64,000 bases of DNA from Leptospira interrogans (GCF_900156205.1 NZ_FTNA01000013.1:44489-108488), one strand, 5' to 3'. Positions 1 to 18,068 are shown, numbered from the stretch's first letter. Made by a program: numbers and translations. The notes: generated by a model not told the origin, from the sequence alone.

Positions 1-337
1 TGAAAATATTCACGTCGATTCTTCGTATTCTTTAGAATCTTTAAAATGGCAAAAATAAAAATCTTTCGAATTGGGTACTATTGGAATTTAAAAAATACTA
101 AAAGAATCATTGTCCATCCGATTTTTGCACAAAATCTCTGTTTTGCGGTCATCATCAAAATTTAAATCCCATTTTAACGTGAGTTAGGTGAGAAAGAATT
201 TTCTAAAATTATGAGTTCCCACTTCATGTTACGGACAGACCTAAGTTTTGTGGTAGTTCCCACATTTAAGGAATCAATCTGTAAAATCCAGACTCCAACT
301 TTTTTCGGAGTCATGGTCCTTACATCGAACTTACGTT
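1..337. repeat. Intergenic DNA with M2-family MITE-like element (174-339)
   Basis: No gene is seen in the first 337 bases. From 174 to 339 lies a short element bounded by inverted termini: AACGTGAGTT at 176 and the opposed AACTTACGTT at 329-338. Inside are two copies of the GTAGTTCCCAC-type motif and a segment that recurs near 8252, 20500 (inverted) and 44220. This is one of about ten M2 copies in the window. Its right end overlaps the stop codon of the ankyrin gene that follows on the minus strand. Confidence 0.6.
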
Positions 338-2776
338 TTACTCATGTTCGTATAAATACGATTCCTCATGCAGTTCCGGAAAAACGGAGTCTAATTTTAA
401 TTTTTTGATTTTTTCTCGCATCTTTTCTTCAAAGAACCACGTAAAATAAAACCCTCTACAGGAATAGTCGGAAAAATTCTGGGATCGTAATAAGGATATT
501 AGGTTTTTAGAATCGGAGTTCATAATCTTTGCGACTGCACAACTGGTTCTGTAAGTATATCCGTCCATTCCAGAGTTCTCTACAATGTGATCTTCGTCTA
601 AAGAACGAACTTTGAGAGAAAATCCCTTTTTCAAAAGAATCTCTAAAAAAGATAGATCGTAGGTTACTTTGACGGGCTTGTTCAAATACCTCTCAATCTT
701 GATTTCACGAAGCAGAGGAGATTTTCGAAGAGAGTTGTATTCTTCCAAAAGATACGAAAGAATTTTTGAATCTCCTTTTGCCAGTTTTAACTCTTCCACA
801 TCGATCACCGCTCCCTGATCGAGTAGTTTTTGGATTTCAGTTTTATTCTTTGCTAAAATTGCTTTTTGGAGCGAGGCTTTTCGTTCGTCTTTCGCTCCGA
901 AAGAGAGAAGAAGTTTTTCTAAATTTTTCAGTCCATATTTTCTCGTAGCGTCCAATGCGGTTGTACTGTCGCTCCAGCGATGTTGCGAGTAAACATAACA
1001 ATTGGGACTGGCCCCCATTTTAAGAAGGATGGAAATTCTTCTTAAACTTCGTTCACGTGTTTTGGGATCTTTAGACTCGCTTTCATCTGGTATCTCCGAG
1101 CAAAGAGGGGAGTAATCAATCCAATCGCCTTTTCCTGGATTTGCACCAATCGAATGAAGTAACTGATATAGCTTCTGTTCCTCTTTTACATCTTCACAAC
1201 GAACATTATAAAAATGTTTCGAAAAACCTTTCGGGCCTGTGAGTTGCCAAAGAGATGGTTGAGAGGGTAATTTTTCAAGCAAATCCGATCTGCACTCATT
1301 CAAGGCGAAATTGATCTTAACATGACTATCTATCGTTCTCAAAGAAGAACCAATCAGCTCGATTTTTTTTCCTTTTTGAATCGAACGAAGCCAAAGTTTC
1401 AATTCTTCCGGATCCTTCGGAATCCCTTCACGATCATATATGTCGAATTGCCAATAGCTAACCGGCGGTATCGGATATCGGTTCGCTAATGATTTCATCA
1501 GTTTTGGATCGCTTTCGAAATCAAATACCGTTAACCAGAGATTTGATTCCAACCATTCCAAAGCCGGTAGTGTGGGTTGGTTCAGAAACGATTCTAAAAT
1601 CGTACGAATTGTAGTACTGTTGTCGTTTTCGTAGTTTATTAGAAAAATTGCATGGAAAGCGGTGCTCGGATTTTTATCATTGAGGTTTAAAAGAAAACGA
1701 TCGATTTGGTTCCAATCTTCTTGTTTTTTGAATTTCTGAAGTTCATAGTATTGAAAAGGAGTCAGTCCGAAACGATTCGAGCGGTTGAGATCGATTTGGT
1801 TTGTCTTGCAGTATTGGAAAAAAAACTCGGAAAAATCATTACTATTATTGTCATCGTTTAAATCGCCTAACAATAAAAAAAGAGCGGTCCTCCCATCTTT
1901 ATACTCTCTATCAAGAGGAGTTCCTTGTTCAATCAAATAGATAGTAATTGCTTTGATATCCTTTGAGGTTAAATGACGACTATATGTGTCTGACGTTATG
2001 GTCCCGAGCTCTTGTTGAAAACCTAAAAGATGATACAACGCGTCTCTTCCGTGTTTGTCTACGGAAGAAACGGAAACATTCTTTTCCATGAAGAATCGAA
2101 TTGCGTCTAAATTTTTACATCGGATCGCATGCATCAAAGGAGTTACCCCGCTAATGGTAGGGGCTTCTATCGTAGATCCAGAGTTTACTAAGAATTCTAT
2201 AAATTCTCGATTGCACCCTGCCACTGCGGTATAAATCGGTAAAAATCCTTTTTTTGTAGGTCGATTGAAATCCACTCCGGCGTTTTTTAATAATTTTAAG
2301 ATAGGAAGAGAACAAAGATCTGCCGCTAAAACCGCAGGGCTGATTCCGGATTTTGTTTCTAAATACGGGTCTGCCTTGGCGTCTAACAATGCTAATACGG
2401 ATTCCAAACTTAAACCGTAGACTGCGGTAATGAGAGGAGTTTCTCCCCGATCATCCGAAAGATTCGGATCGGCGCCTTTACCCAAAAGGAATCGTACAAA
2501 GGATACGTCGTTGTTAAAGACCGCTTTGTGAAGGGGTGTTTCTCCTAAGAAAAATTGTCTTGGATCTTTGGCATGAATGGACGCTCCTTGTTTCAAAGCC
2601 TTTTGTGCGAGTCTTTGATTTCCGCTGATGGCTGCGGAAAGAATCTTTCGATCTGCCTTGGATATGGATTTTCCGAAAACCTCTGAGGAAAATAAAATTA
2701 GAAAGATCGAAAGTAGGAAACATAGACTTTCATTTAGAAATTTATTTTTATACAAAAGACTTATGAAAGATGACAT
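338..2776 (-). CDS. Secreted ankyrin-repeat protein
   Basis: An 812-residue protein. A hydrophobic stretch at residues 18-33 ending near VFG-KS looks like a signal peptide, so export is likely. Residues about 42-255 hold six consecutive 33-residue ankyrin units with typical turns (GETPLHKAV, GADPNLSDDRGETPL, GVTPLMHAI). Residues 260-600 show no domain I recognise. Residues 600-720 hold weaker ankyrin-like turns (TALDATRKYGL, LLDQGAVID). Ankyrin repeats bind other proteins; the partner is unknown. The ATG at 2776 has no clear ribosome binding site. The TAA stop lies in the terminal repeat of the element at 174-339, so that element may have set the present C-terminus. It is one of three ankyrin genes in the window. 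Confidence 0.85.
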   Translation of the reverse strand: MSSFISLLYKNKFLNESLCFLLSIFLILFSSEVFGKSISKADRKILSAAISGNQRLAQKALKQGASIHAKDPRQFFLGETPLHKAVFNNDVSFVRFLLGKGADPNLSDDRGETPLITAVYGLSLESVLALLDAKADPYLETKSGISPAVLAADLCSLPILKLLKNAGVDFNRPTKKGFLPIYTAVAGCNREFIEFLVNSGSTIEAPTISGVTPLMHAIRCKNLDAIRFFMEKNVSVSSVDKHGRDALYHLLGFQQELGTITSDTYSRHLTSKDIKAITIYLIEQGTPLDREYKDGRTALFLLLGDLNDDNNSNDFSEFFFQYCKTNQIDLNRSNRFGLTPFQYYELQKFKKQEDWNQIDRFLLNLNDKNPSTAFHAIFLINYENDNSTTIRTILESFLNQPTLPALEWLESNLWLTVFDFESDPKLMKSLANRYPIPPVSYWQFDIYDREGIPKDPEELKLWLRSIQKGKKIELIGSSLRTIDSHVKINFALNECRSDLLEKLPSQPSLWQLTGPKGFSKHFYNVRCEDVKEEQKLYQLLHSIGANPGKGDWIDYSPLCSEIPDESESKDPKTRERSLRRISILLKMGASPNCYVYSQHRWSDSTTALDATRKYGLKNLEKLLLSFGAKDERKASLQKAILAKNKTEIQKLLDQGAVIDVEELKLAKGDSKILSYLLEEYNSLRKSPLLREIKIERYLNKPVKVTYDLSFLEILLKKGFSLKVRSLDEDHIVENSGMDGYTYRTSCAVAKIMNSDSKNLISLLRSQNFSDYSCRGFYFTWFFEEKMREKIKKLKLDSVFPELHEESYLYEHE

Positions 2777-3345
2777 AATATTGTTGTCGGTAGGATTGAT
2801 AAAACATTATATCTAAATTTAAAAACAAAGGGAATGTTCGTTTATCAAACGAGAAAAACATTTGGCTGAAACAAGCGCAAAACCGTTTCTATGAAATAAA
2901 ATTGTAGTGGATTTCAATTTGGAAGTTCTATCGCGTGCGATGGAAAACTCATTCGTTGCAAATTTGCACTTCGTATGAGTTCCCACATTTCAAAATCTTA
3001 CAGAAAAACTTTCTTGCAAACCTAATTTCTAACAGCTTATCCATTCATCCCTAAAACGTAGTAGTTCCCACATTTTACAGAAATTGGCCGTCTGTAGACG
3101 TAAAAAAAGGATGCGATTGTGGGAACTCCTACGATAAGGTTTTATTAGAGAAGAGTCAAAGTGATTTGAAATAAGGAACCGAAAACAAAAAAATTGAATC
3201 AACCGAGATTGTTTAAGGGTAGAGAACGGCGAATTAAAAAAGACTTCAATTTTTTAAGAGTTTTTATAAAGGCTGCATAACGGTGCTTTGGAAAAAATTT
3301 TTTTCCTGAATTGATACAAATTAAACCGCTGGTTTCATAAAAAAT
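2777..3345. repeat. Intergenic DNA with inverted GTAGTTCCCAC motifs
   Basis: No gene is seen. GAGTTCCCACATTT occurs near 2978 and GTAGTTCCCACATTTTAC near 3060, facing the opposed TGTGGGAACTCCTACG near 3119. The block from 3060 to 3135 recurs with changes at 7825-7900 and, in part, at 21115-21180, so it is a dispersed palindromic repeat module. The last 100 bases before smpB are plain AT-rich DNA and probably hold its promoter, though I see no clear -35/-10 pair. Confidence 0.5.
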
Positions 3346-3828
3346 ATGGTAAAGAAAAAAGAAGAATCTGGGCATTCCCCGCTAGTCAATAAAAAGGCAA
3401 AGTTCAACTTCGAATTAATTTCATTTCTAGAGGCGGGGATCGTATTGTCCGGATCCGAAGTTAAAAGTCTACGTGATAAAAAAGGAAATCTAACAGACGC
3501 ATTTGCGAAGATCAAAAATGGAGAAGTGTTTTTAGAAAATTTTTCTATTGCTCCCTATAAAAACGGAGGGTATGCAAATCATCCAGAAATCAGACCTAGA
3601 AAGCTTTTATTACATAAGAAGGAAATTGAAAAGTTAGAACGTCAAGTAAAGGAGAAGGGTTTGGTTTTAGTTGCCACTAAAGTTTATTTTAAAAATAATC
3701 TTAGGGTCAAAGTGGAAATTGCAGTAGGTAAGCCTAAAAAGTTACACGATAAACGGGACGATTTACAAAAAAAAGACGCTCAACAAGAAATTGCACGCGC
3801 ATTGAAATCATCCAATCGTTATCAATGA
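3346..3828 (+). CDS. smpB: SsrA-binding protein SmpB
   Basis: A 160-residue SmpB, the normal length for the family. It binds tmRNA and delivers it to stalled ribosomes for trans-translation in the cytoplasm. Family motifs are visible in order: [10 protein letters not shown] near residue 15, SGSEVKSLR near 37, [24 protein letters not shown], then [18 protein letters not shown] and KLHDKR, with a basic C-terminal tail ending SSNRYQ. The ATG start has no strong ribosome binding site. It stands 24 bases before der and is probably transcribed with it. No ssrA gene was found in this window. Confidence 0.96.
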
Positions 3829-3852
3829 ACGACCGCAAAAATTAGGATTAAG

Positions 3853-6744
<2,892 letters not shown>

Positions 6745-6832
6745 AAATGGATTTGAATTTGAATAATATTCGATTTTGCTTTACAAGGTTTTAAATTTAG
6801 TGTTCAGTTGAATAAAAAGGAAATTCGCAGTC

Positions 6833-7045
6833 ATGCTTAAAGAAATTAACTTCGCACTTCAGAGTTCTACCGGGGCCAGACAATTTTCAAAGTCCGAATT
6901 TACGATTCGGAACATGCCGGATCGTTTACATCCACTTTCCGAGTTGGAAAACGTAAACTCGGGAGCAAGAAATATTGCTAAGGTAGGGGTTAATACGGAT
7001 GATCAGGCGGTTCGTCGTGGTTATCTGATTGATTTAAATGCTTGA
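6833..7045 (+). CDS. Small conserved hypothetical protein
   Basis: A 70-residue soluble protein of unknown function. It starts MLKEINFAL and ends RRGYLIDLNA. The ATG has AAAGGA about twelve bases upstream, a reasonable though distant ribosome binding site. There is no signal peptide and no motif I recognise. It lies 88 bases after the previous gene on the same strand and could be the last gene of that operon. Codon use looks like that of its neighbours, which favours a real gene over a chance reading frame. Confidence 0.55.
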   Translation: MLKEINFALQSSTGARQFSKSEFTIRNMPDRLHPLSELENVNSGARNIAKVGVNTDDQAVRRGYLIDLNA

Positions 7046-7140
7046 TTGGTTAATTTTTTCAAATCCAATCGTTAAAGGAAATTTGCCACTAGGTTTATAA
7101 CAAAAACAAAGTAATCTTATATTTATAGTGGTTAGTCTGA

Positions 7141-7164
7141 GGACAATAGGGCCTCTTATTGTCC
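7141..7164. other. Perfect-stem palindrome, GGACAATA arms
   Basis: GGACAATA and TATTGTCC form an eight-base perfect stem around an eight-base loop, extendable by G-U and G-C pairs. The flanks are not T-rich on the downstream side of either strand, so it does not look like a terminator. It could be an operator or a recombined repeat end. No second copy was noticed in the window. Confidence 0.4.
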
Positions 7165-7336
7165 AAAAAATCTTCTTCCAGTTAAATTTTTGCATTCAAT
7201 TGCCGTTTGGCGTATCACAAAATAAAAAAACTATTTTATATAGTTTTATAAATTTATCCTTAGTCTTTTGTTACCACTGATCCTTATAAAATTGAGTATC
7301 TTAAATTTTTATCAAGACTCTATTCAAAACAAATAA

Positions 7337-7492
7337 AGCGGAAGAGACGGTAGTCATTTTCCTTATCAAATTTCTGTCTTCTATGGCAAGGATCGCAGGG
7401 CTCATTCATTTTTTCTTGTAGGTTTATGTATCTTATTTTCGCTTTTCCTAATTGTAGTTTGGATCCTATATATTTTGAGAATTTTATTCTAA
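7337..7492 (+). pseudogene. Possible remnant of a membrane protein C-terminus
   Basis: An open frame of 51 codons without an ATG, between a TAA at 7334 and a TAA at 7490. It reads as a short basic segment (FYGKDRRAHSFFLVG) followed by one long hydrophobic helix rich in Leu, Ile and Val and ending RILF. The amphipathic-then-hydrophobic pattern suggests the tail of a lost membrane protein. I cannot name a family, and chance in AT-rich DNA is possible. Confidence 0.25.
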
Positions 7493-8006
7493 GTTCTATA
7501 TAAGAAAATTGAAAAGAACCTTTCTAAAAAGAATAAGAGTAAAATAGAATTTGTTATTTATCGAATTTGCCAAGCAATGACACAGGAATTTTTTCTAAAT
7601 TGTGGGAACTCTTACAAATTCAAAAAATTTACTGTTTTTAACAGCTCATTTTTAAATTACAATATCTGATAATTTTTAGTAGCTCACTTGCGTTTTTAGA
7701 GTTCGTTTTAAAGCCTGAAAAAACTTATCATAAATCTTCAAATCAAATGTGGTAGTTCCCGCAGATTAAGTCTCTTTGTCGGTAGAATTTTGAGTTTATC
7801 TTTTACTGTTGAAGTTTCTGTGTAGAGTTCCCACAAATTTTACAAAAATCGGCCATCTATAGACATAAAAAAAGAATAAGATTCTAGGAACTCCTATGAA
7901 CGTTTAAGAACAATGGAGATTGTTCGAACACCACCAATATGACGATTTCTGTGGGAACTACTACGTTTTATAATGAACTTACTAAAATGATTATAACTGA
8001 TTTCTT

Positions 8007-8340
8007 TTAACGCGAGTTTGGGGTAAGAAAAAATTTTCTAAAAGTATGAGTTCCTACAATTTAAGAATTTGTTCGTAAAATCGCGATTTGCATAGCTTAA
8101 TACGTCGCTTAGAAACCGTTTATCATTTTATAATTATCTTTTTTAGAATTTGATTTTTATAGTAGTTCCCACGTTTTAAGATTGTTTCGGATAATCATGT
8201 GATTTCTCAAACTCAGGCTGGGGAATTGTTTAAATTCTAAATAGAAATGAGTGGTAGTTCCCACATTTAAAAAATTGAACTGTAAAGTTCAGATTTAAAC
8301 TTTTTTCAGAATCATAGGTTCTTTACGTAGAACTCATGTT
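8007..8340. repeat. M2-family MITE-like element, long form
   Basis: Left end TTAACGCGAGTTTGGGGTAA at 8007-8026, right end TACGTAGAACTCATGTT at 8324-8340, which are imperfect inverted repeats of each other. The interior has GAGTTCCTAC, GTAGTTCCCACG and GTAGTTCCCACATTTAAA modules. The section from 8252 to 8325 matches the M2 copies at 174-339, 44220-44317 and, inverted, 20461-20560. It has no coding capacity. Confidence 0.55.
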
Positions 8341-8601
8341 CTTTTAAGATTTTTGGACAACTTCAAAAATAGAAATTATCAATTTTGATACAAATCCGCA
8401 GTTTAACACAAAAATTTGAGAACTCAATTTTATATCTAACATCAGCAAACGGTATTATCCGTTCACTTAATAATGGATAAAGAACAAAAGAAAATTAACT
8501 TTTTAATAATTCTAATATAGAAATAGGCTACATTTTTTGCAGAAAAATTAAACTATAAAAAAAAGGATTTAAGTTAATTATACTTTACTAATATTATTTT
8601 T

Positions 8602-10451
<1,850 letters not shown>

Positions 10452-10521
10452 ATTCCCTGCCCAAATCTGGTCAATTGGAAACATTTTCCGGAACATCCGG
10501 AAATGAAAAAACATAAAAACT

Positions 10522-13296
<2,775 letters not shown>

Positions 13297-13418
13297 AGTT
13301 CGTTTTTATTTTTTGGGATCGTTTTGTTTCTATAAGTTTATGCTAAAACATCCCAAGAAAATTCCAGGCTAATTTTTAGATAACGTGGTTTCTGTGTTTA
13401 ATACTTGTTATACGGAAC

Positions 13419-13949
13419 TTATGAAGTTAAATAGTAAGGATATCTGTTTGTCATTGGGTTTGGTTCGAGTTTTAGTTCTCTCGAAATGAGATTTTGTCTC
13501 CTGTCAATCTTCCAAGTCATTTTGTAAGTCCAGTGAAAGCTAGGAACTCCTAGGTTCCAAGTTTTCACAAAAAAATTCTCCTCTTCACCAAGCTCTTCCA
13601 ACCAGAGCATATAGTTAAAAAGATAACACCTCGAAACACCATGAGCCGCAGCCAACACACCCAAAGTCGACCAAACCCCGGTATGAACCCGAATACTAAA
13701 CTTTTTCATCTTACCAACGCCCCGATTGTATTTGATTTTACCCGCCTTATAATGAAGACGTTTCATAGAAGCGATCTGTTTAGAATATTTTCTCAATAAA
13801 AAGGGAAGTTTGTCCCGAAGGGATTTTCTTTCTTGAGCATTTAAACGATTCCAATAAACATCTGGAACCAAAAGAGAATCTGTACCAACAGCATTTTCTA
13901 CTAAAGCAGACTCAATTTTTTGACCGTCATCGAATAAAAGAATATCCAT
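13419..13949 (-). CDS. DUF1564 family protein, possible ribbon-helix-helix DNA binder
   Basis: A 176-residue member of DUF1564, a family expanded in pathogenic Leptospira and of unknown function. No signal peptide or membrane segment. Residues about 82-118 (KFSIRVHTGVWSTLGVL then AAHGVSRCYLFNYMLWLEE) follow the ribbon-helix-helix pattern: a short strand of alternating residues, a helix, a GVS turn and a second helix. That suggests a DNA-binding regulator, but this is my inference. The preceding part (PFLLRKYSKQIASMKRLHYK) is basic. It is convergent with smc, 122 bases away, and has no operon partner. Confidence 0.8.
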   Translation of the reverse strand: MDILLFDDGQKIESALVENAVGTDSLLVPDVYWNRLNAQERKSLRDKLPFLLRKYSKQIASMKRLHYKAGKIKYNRGVGKMKKFSIRVHTGVWSTLGVLAAAHGVSRCYLFNYMLWLEELGEEENFFVKTWNLGVPSFHWTYKMTWKIDRRQNLISRELKLEPNPMTNRYPYYLTS

Positions 13950-14022
13950 ACAAGAAACGGTTCTTCGACCTTTCTAAACGGGGCGATTTATAGAAAAAAA
14001 AATTTTAAAAGAAAACAAAATA

Positions 14023-14207
14023 TTTTAACGTGAGTTTGGTGGCCCAGAAAATCTGGGCGAATAAAAACCCAATGCAACGACTCTACTATGAGTGCGTTTA
14101 AGATAGATTGTATAATACTACAATTTATTGACCAGAGCGAGAGGTCGGTCCGGCAATGTATTGGCAGCCATTCACTCATGTTTTTTATACCGAATTCACG
14201 TTATTAA
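14023..14207. repeat. M2-family MITE-like element
   Basis: Left terminus TTTTAACGTGAGTTTGGTG at 14023-14041 and right terminus ACCGAATTCACGTTATTA near 14189-14206 are inverted repeats. The interior differs from the M2 copies carrying GTAGTTCCCAC: it contains CCAATGCAACGAC and a GGTCGGTCCGGCAATG section that reappears in similar form near 44110 and 63540. So one pair of ends carries at least two kinds of interior. Confidence 0.6.
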
Positions 14208-14386
14208 AGAGCTTATCCAAAAACCGTCCAATGTGGGGAACTATTGCGAAAATTTAACGATTATAAGAACTACTCGAAAGTTCGCAAATTTGTCAAATGC
14301 GACTTAGTTTGTAGGAACTACTGCATTTTATTAAAAATTTCTAAAGAATTATCGTGTAAAATTTTTTGAGGTTTGGGGACAAGCTC
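14208..14386. repeat. R3-family repeat with GAGCTTRTCC ends
   Basis: Starts AGAGCTTATCCAAAAACC and ends GGGGACAAGCTC, imperfect inverted ends. The interior carries TGTGGGGAACT, AACTACTCGAAAGTTCGC and TGTAGGAACTACTGCATTTT. The same interior occurs at 23435-23588 and, inverted, at 48152-48302. No coding capacity. Confidence 0.6.
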
Positions 14387-14436
14387 AAAGTGTAAACTAT
14401 TAGATTCTTTATTATATCGTTCTGAACCAGAATAAA

Positions 14437-14462
14437 AAAAGAGCGAAAGGCTCCGCTCTTTT
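14437..14462 (-). terminator. Intrinsic terminator after the Cys-rich gene
   Basis: AAAAGAGCG (14437-14445) and CGCTCTTTT (14454-14462) pair perfectly around an eight-base loop. Read on the minus strand the stem is followed by TTTTTTTATT, as expected for a rho-independent terminator. It lies about 50 bases beyond the stop of the minus-strand Cys-rich gene and can end the whole tRNA-containing unit. Confidence 0.8.
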
Positions 14463-14513
14463 AAGAAAAATCAAAAACTTCTTATATTCTAAAAGTTTTA
14501 TGAATTATCAAAT

Positions 14514-14804
14514 TTATTTTTTATTCGTGTTGTAAGTGCTTACGATACACTCGTTAAACGGTTTACATTGACTCTTATGATTTTCAAAACAAGCGGCAAC
14601 AGCGGCGCTGTGTTTTTTACAGGAATTGAGGCAGCCGGTTTTCACTTTGTTTTTTTCTTCGGCGCTGAGTTTTCTAGGTGCGTTTTGATCCACACAGCCA
14701 GAATAAAAACCGCAAACTTCATTACAAGACGCGGATTGAGCAGATAGAGAACCTGCTAAAATTAGAAAAGAAAGAATTAATAGAAAGAAATGTTTCAACG
14801 TCAT
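14514..14804 (-). CDS. Secreted Cys-rich small protein
   Basis: A 96-residue exported protein. Residues 1-22 form a clear signal peptide ([20 protein letters not shown]). The mature part has eight cysteines at 27, 31, 37, 58, 62, 71, 79 and 86, in pairs spaced CNEVC, CLNSC and so on, as expected for a disulfide-stabilised helical hairpin in the periplasm. I recognise it as a Leptospira Cys-rich protein family of unknown function. AAAGGAGA directly before the ATG is the strongest ribosome binding site seen in the window. The gene begins 16 bases after the 3' end of a tRNA-Met gene on the same strand and is followed by a good terminator, so it is probably expressed with the tRNA. Confidence 0.85.
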   Translation of the reverse strand: MTLKHFFLLILSFLILAGSLSAQSASCNEVCGFYSGCVDQNAPRKLSAEEKNKVKTGCLNSCKKHSAAVAACFENHKSQCKPFNECIVSTYNTNKK

Positions 14805-14805
14805 T

Positions 14806-14902
<97 letters not shown>

Positions 14903-14954
14903 GAGACCCGATTCAATCGGTTCCAGTGCTATTTTTTTCGAGGGAATTGCACTG

Positions 14955-16250
14955 TCAAGGTTTCCTTCCGGCCTGAGATTTCCAAATTTCAAACAGAATT
15001 TTCCAAGCGGAGACCGAAAAAGTCTCTGCTATTTTTTGATTTTCTAATTCTTTCTTTTCTTTCCATTTTTCCAAAAGTGAATTTGAAATTTCGATTTGAA
15101 TCGATTTCCAGTCTTTTTGAACGTTTTCGTCTAAAGAAATCGTTAGTAATTCTTGAATCGACTTCAGACGATTCAAGAGTTCCGGAATTTCCGATTCTTC
15201 TAATTTTTTCTTTTTGTTTTCTAAAATAGAAAGAAAAATGTTTCTAGCCGTATCATATTCACTTTGAAGAATCGAATGAAAAAAAGATTCTTCTTCCCCT
15301 ATATGTCTGGAAATTCGGGAAGCAAATCTATGTTCGGTGAGTTCTCTCCAAGATTCATTTCTTTGGAAACTAGGAAAGGAAGTTGGAATTTGTAGATCCA
15401 AATTTAAATTCTCCCAAACATCCAAAAGTGTGGAATCTAAAACTAAAAATAAAAACGAAGGACTCAGCCAAGGTGGAACTGAGATCTCTAAATAGTAAAA
15501 ATTTCCGTTTTTGTCTTTGATGAAATTAGGAGAATTTTCAAAGTCTATTGCGGAAATGATCGCACCAGAACGGGAAAACAAAGTAGGTATAATTTCTTTA
15601 CTTTCGGAAAGATCGATGAGTAGTTTAGAAAAATTGAATTTGATTTTTTCGGAAATGTTGGAGAATAGATAGATTGCAAAAAGACTTTGAACTCCGTTTA
15701 ATTTAGGAGTGACTAAAAAAAATCCTTCTTGTCTTTCGTATATCTTTTCCGTAAAATTTTCTGGGATTGGAAACTCTAATATTTTTTCCAGAGTTAAAAT
15801 ATCTTCGGATAAAATTTGAAATTCAAGTTTAAATACGGAAGTGCTCTTTATTTTTTGATTCTTTCTTTTACAAACCTGTTCAATGACTTCTTCGATTTTT
15901 GCAATTTTAGAAATCACAGTGGATTGTTCGTTCGAAACAAATGGAAAGTAAAACGATTCCCCCCAAACATATGCTGGAAAAATTTTAGATGGAAACTTGG
16001 ATGTAATTTCTCCAAGTCGAGAGATAGAACGGAAAAACGTCTTTTCGAACTTTTGAAATTGTACCTTATCAAAAATGGAATCTGGAAATTCGATCCAGTA
16101 TTTTGCATTTTTTTCTTGAGCCCAGATTTTTAATTGAATCGAAAATTCTTTTAAAGCGGACGGGCTAGAATTTTCAAATAAAGACTCGAGTGTTTCTCGA
16201 TCCAATCTTTGTTTTAATTCCGTTTCGGTTAGAAGATGAATTTGTCTCAT
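14955..16250 (-). CDS. Hypothetical protein (spirochaetal unknown)
   Basis: A 431-residue soluble protein from the ATG at 16250 (starts MRQIHLLTETELKQ). The frame stays open 74 codons further upstream, but that extension is Lys/Phe/Cys-rich, unlike the rest, and runs into the glnA control region, so I chose the internal ATG. No membrane segment or signal peptide. The composition is high in Phe, Trp, Glu, Ser and Lys, with a C-terminal Glu/Lys helix (about 380-420). I do not recognise a family. It diverges from glnA with 325 bases between the starts and lies upstream of tRNA-Met on the same strand. Confidence 0.7.
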   Translation of the reverse strand: MRQIHLLTETELKQRLDRETLESLFENSSPSALKEFSIQLKIWAQEKNAKYWIEFPDSIFDKVQFQKFEKTFFRSISRLGEITSKFPSKIFPAYVWGESFYFPFVSNEQSTVISKIAKIEEVIEQVCKRKNQKIKSTSVFKLEFQILSEDILTLEKILEFPIPENFTEKIYERQEGFFLVTPKLNGVQSLFAIYLFSNISEKIKFNFSKLLIDLSESKEIIPTLFSRSGAIISAIDFENSPNFIKDKNGNFYYLEISVPPWLSPSFLFLVLDSTLLDVWENLNLDLQIPTSFPSFQRNESWRELTEHRFASRISRHIGEEESFFHSILQSEYDTARNIFLSILENKKKKLEESEIPELLNRLKSIQELLTISLDENVQKDWKSIQIEISNSLLEKWKEKKELENQKIAETFSVSAWKILFEIWKSQAGRKP

Positions 16251-16270
16251 GAGTTTCTCAAATGCTGAAC

Positions 16271-16302
<32 letters not shown>

Positions 16303-16308
16303 GATGTT

Positions 16309-16323
16309 GTACAAAATTTGTGC
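16309..16323. promoter_or_regulatory. Possible activator dyad upstream of glnA
   Basis: GTACAAA and TTTGTGC flank a single A, a dyad with six of seven positions symmetric. It lies about 165 bases before the sigma-54-like promoter, the distance at which enhancer-binding activators such as NtrC usually act. The sequence only loosely resembles the NtrC site of enterobacteria, so the binding protein is unknown. Confidence 0.35.
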
Positions 16324-16486
16324 GAGTTGCCAATGGAACTGTAAAAACGATAAAATCTGCAACCGTAGTGTATTTTAGAGCTTGCCTGTCTTTCAAGGAA
16401 TTTTACTTTGATTCCGAATTCGATCTTAAAACGGAGTAAAAAGAGAGTTTCTCTCTTTTTCTTGAAAAACATCGAGTTTCAATTCA

Positions 16487-16503
16487 TTGGTACAATATTT
16501 GCA
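16487..16503 (+). promoter_or_regulatory. Sigma-54 (RpoN) type promoter of glnA
   Basis: TTGGTACAATATTTGCA matches the -24/-12 consensus YTGGCACGNNNNTTGCW at the GG and GC pairs, with correct spacing and only two mismatches (T for C, A for G). Transcription would begin about 12 bases further on, giving a leader of about 60 bases to the glnA ATG at 16576. Sigma-54 control of glutamine synthetase under nitrogen limitation is common in bacteria, and Leptospira encodes RpoN. Confidence 0.7.
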
Positions 16504-16575
16504 CAAAAAGTGTAAACGACTCTACGCTTGAATTAGAGATTCATGATTATAATCGAAAACAATTAGGAGAACAGA

Positions 16576-17997
<1,422 letters not shown>

Positions 17998-18068
17998 TTC
18001 AAGTTAATTTTTAGGGCGGCTCTCTTTTGGGGAGTGTTCTTGGAAATTTTCAAATTGGAATGGAATTT

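Larger units (their letters stand above)
7046..8601. repeat. 1.55 kb intergenic desert with dispersed repeats
   Basis: No intact gene is seen. The stretch contains R4-like AT-rich sequence (about 7100-7310), a 24-base palindrome at 7141-7164, a possible membrane-protein remnant (7337-7492), and at least six GTAGTTCCCAC-type motifs in both orientations (near 7602, 7752, 7826, 7950, 8160, 8252). A long M2 element occupies about 8007-8340. The last 250 bases are AT-rich with no feature I can name. Confidence 0.55.
13950..14513. repeat. Intergenic DNA: M2 element followed directly by R3 element
   Basis: No gene. An M2-type element occupies 14023-14207 and an R3-type element 14208-14386; they abut with no spacer. 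A terminator for the minus-strand gene beyond lies at 14437-14462. The remaining bases are AT-rich. Confidence 0.55.

Noticed and set aside
211..408. 65-codon open frame on the plus strand
   Set aside because: It lies across an M2 repeat and the 3' end of the ankyrin gene; no ribosome binding site or protein-like composition.
7141..7164. Rho-independent terminator
   Set aside because: The stem is good but no T-run follows on either strand.
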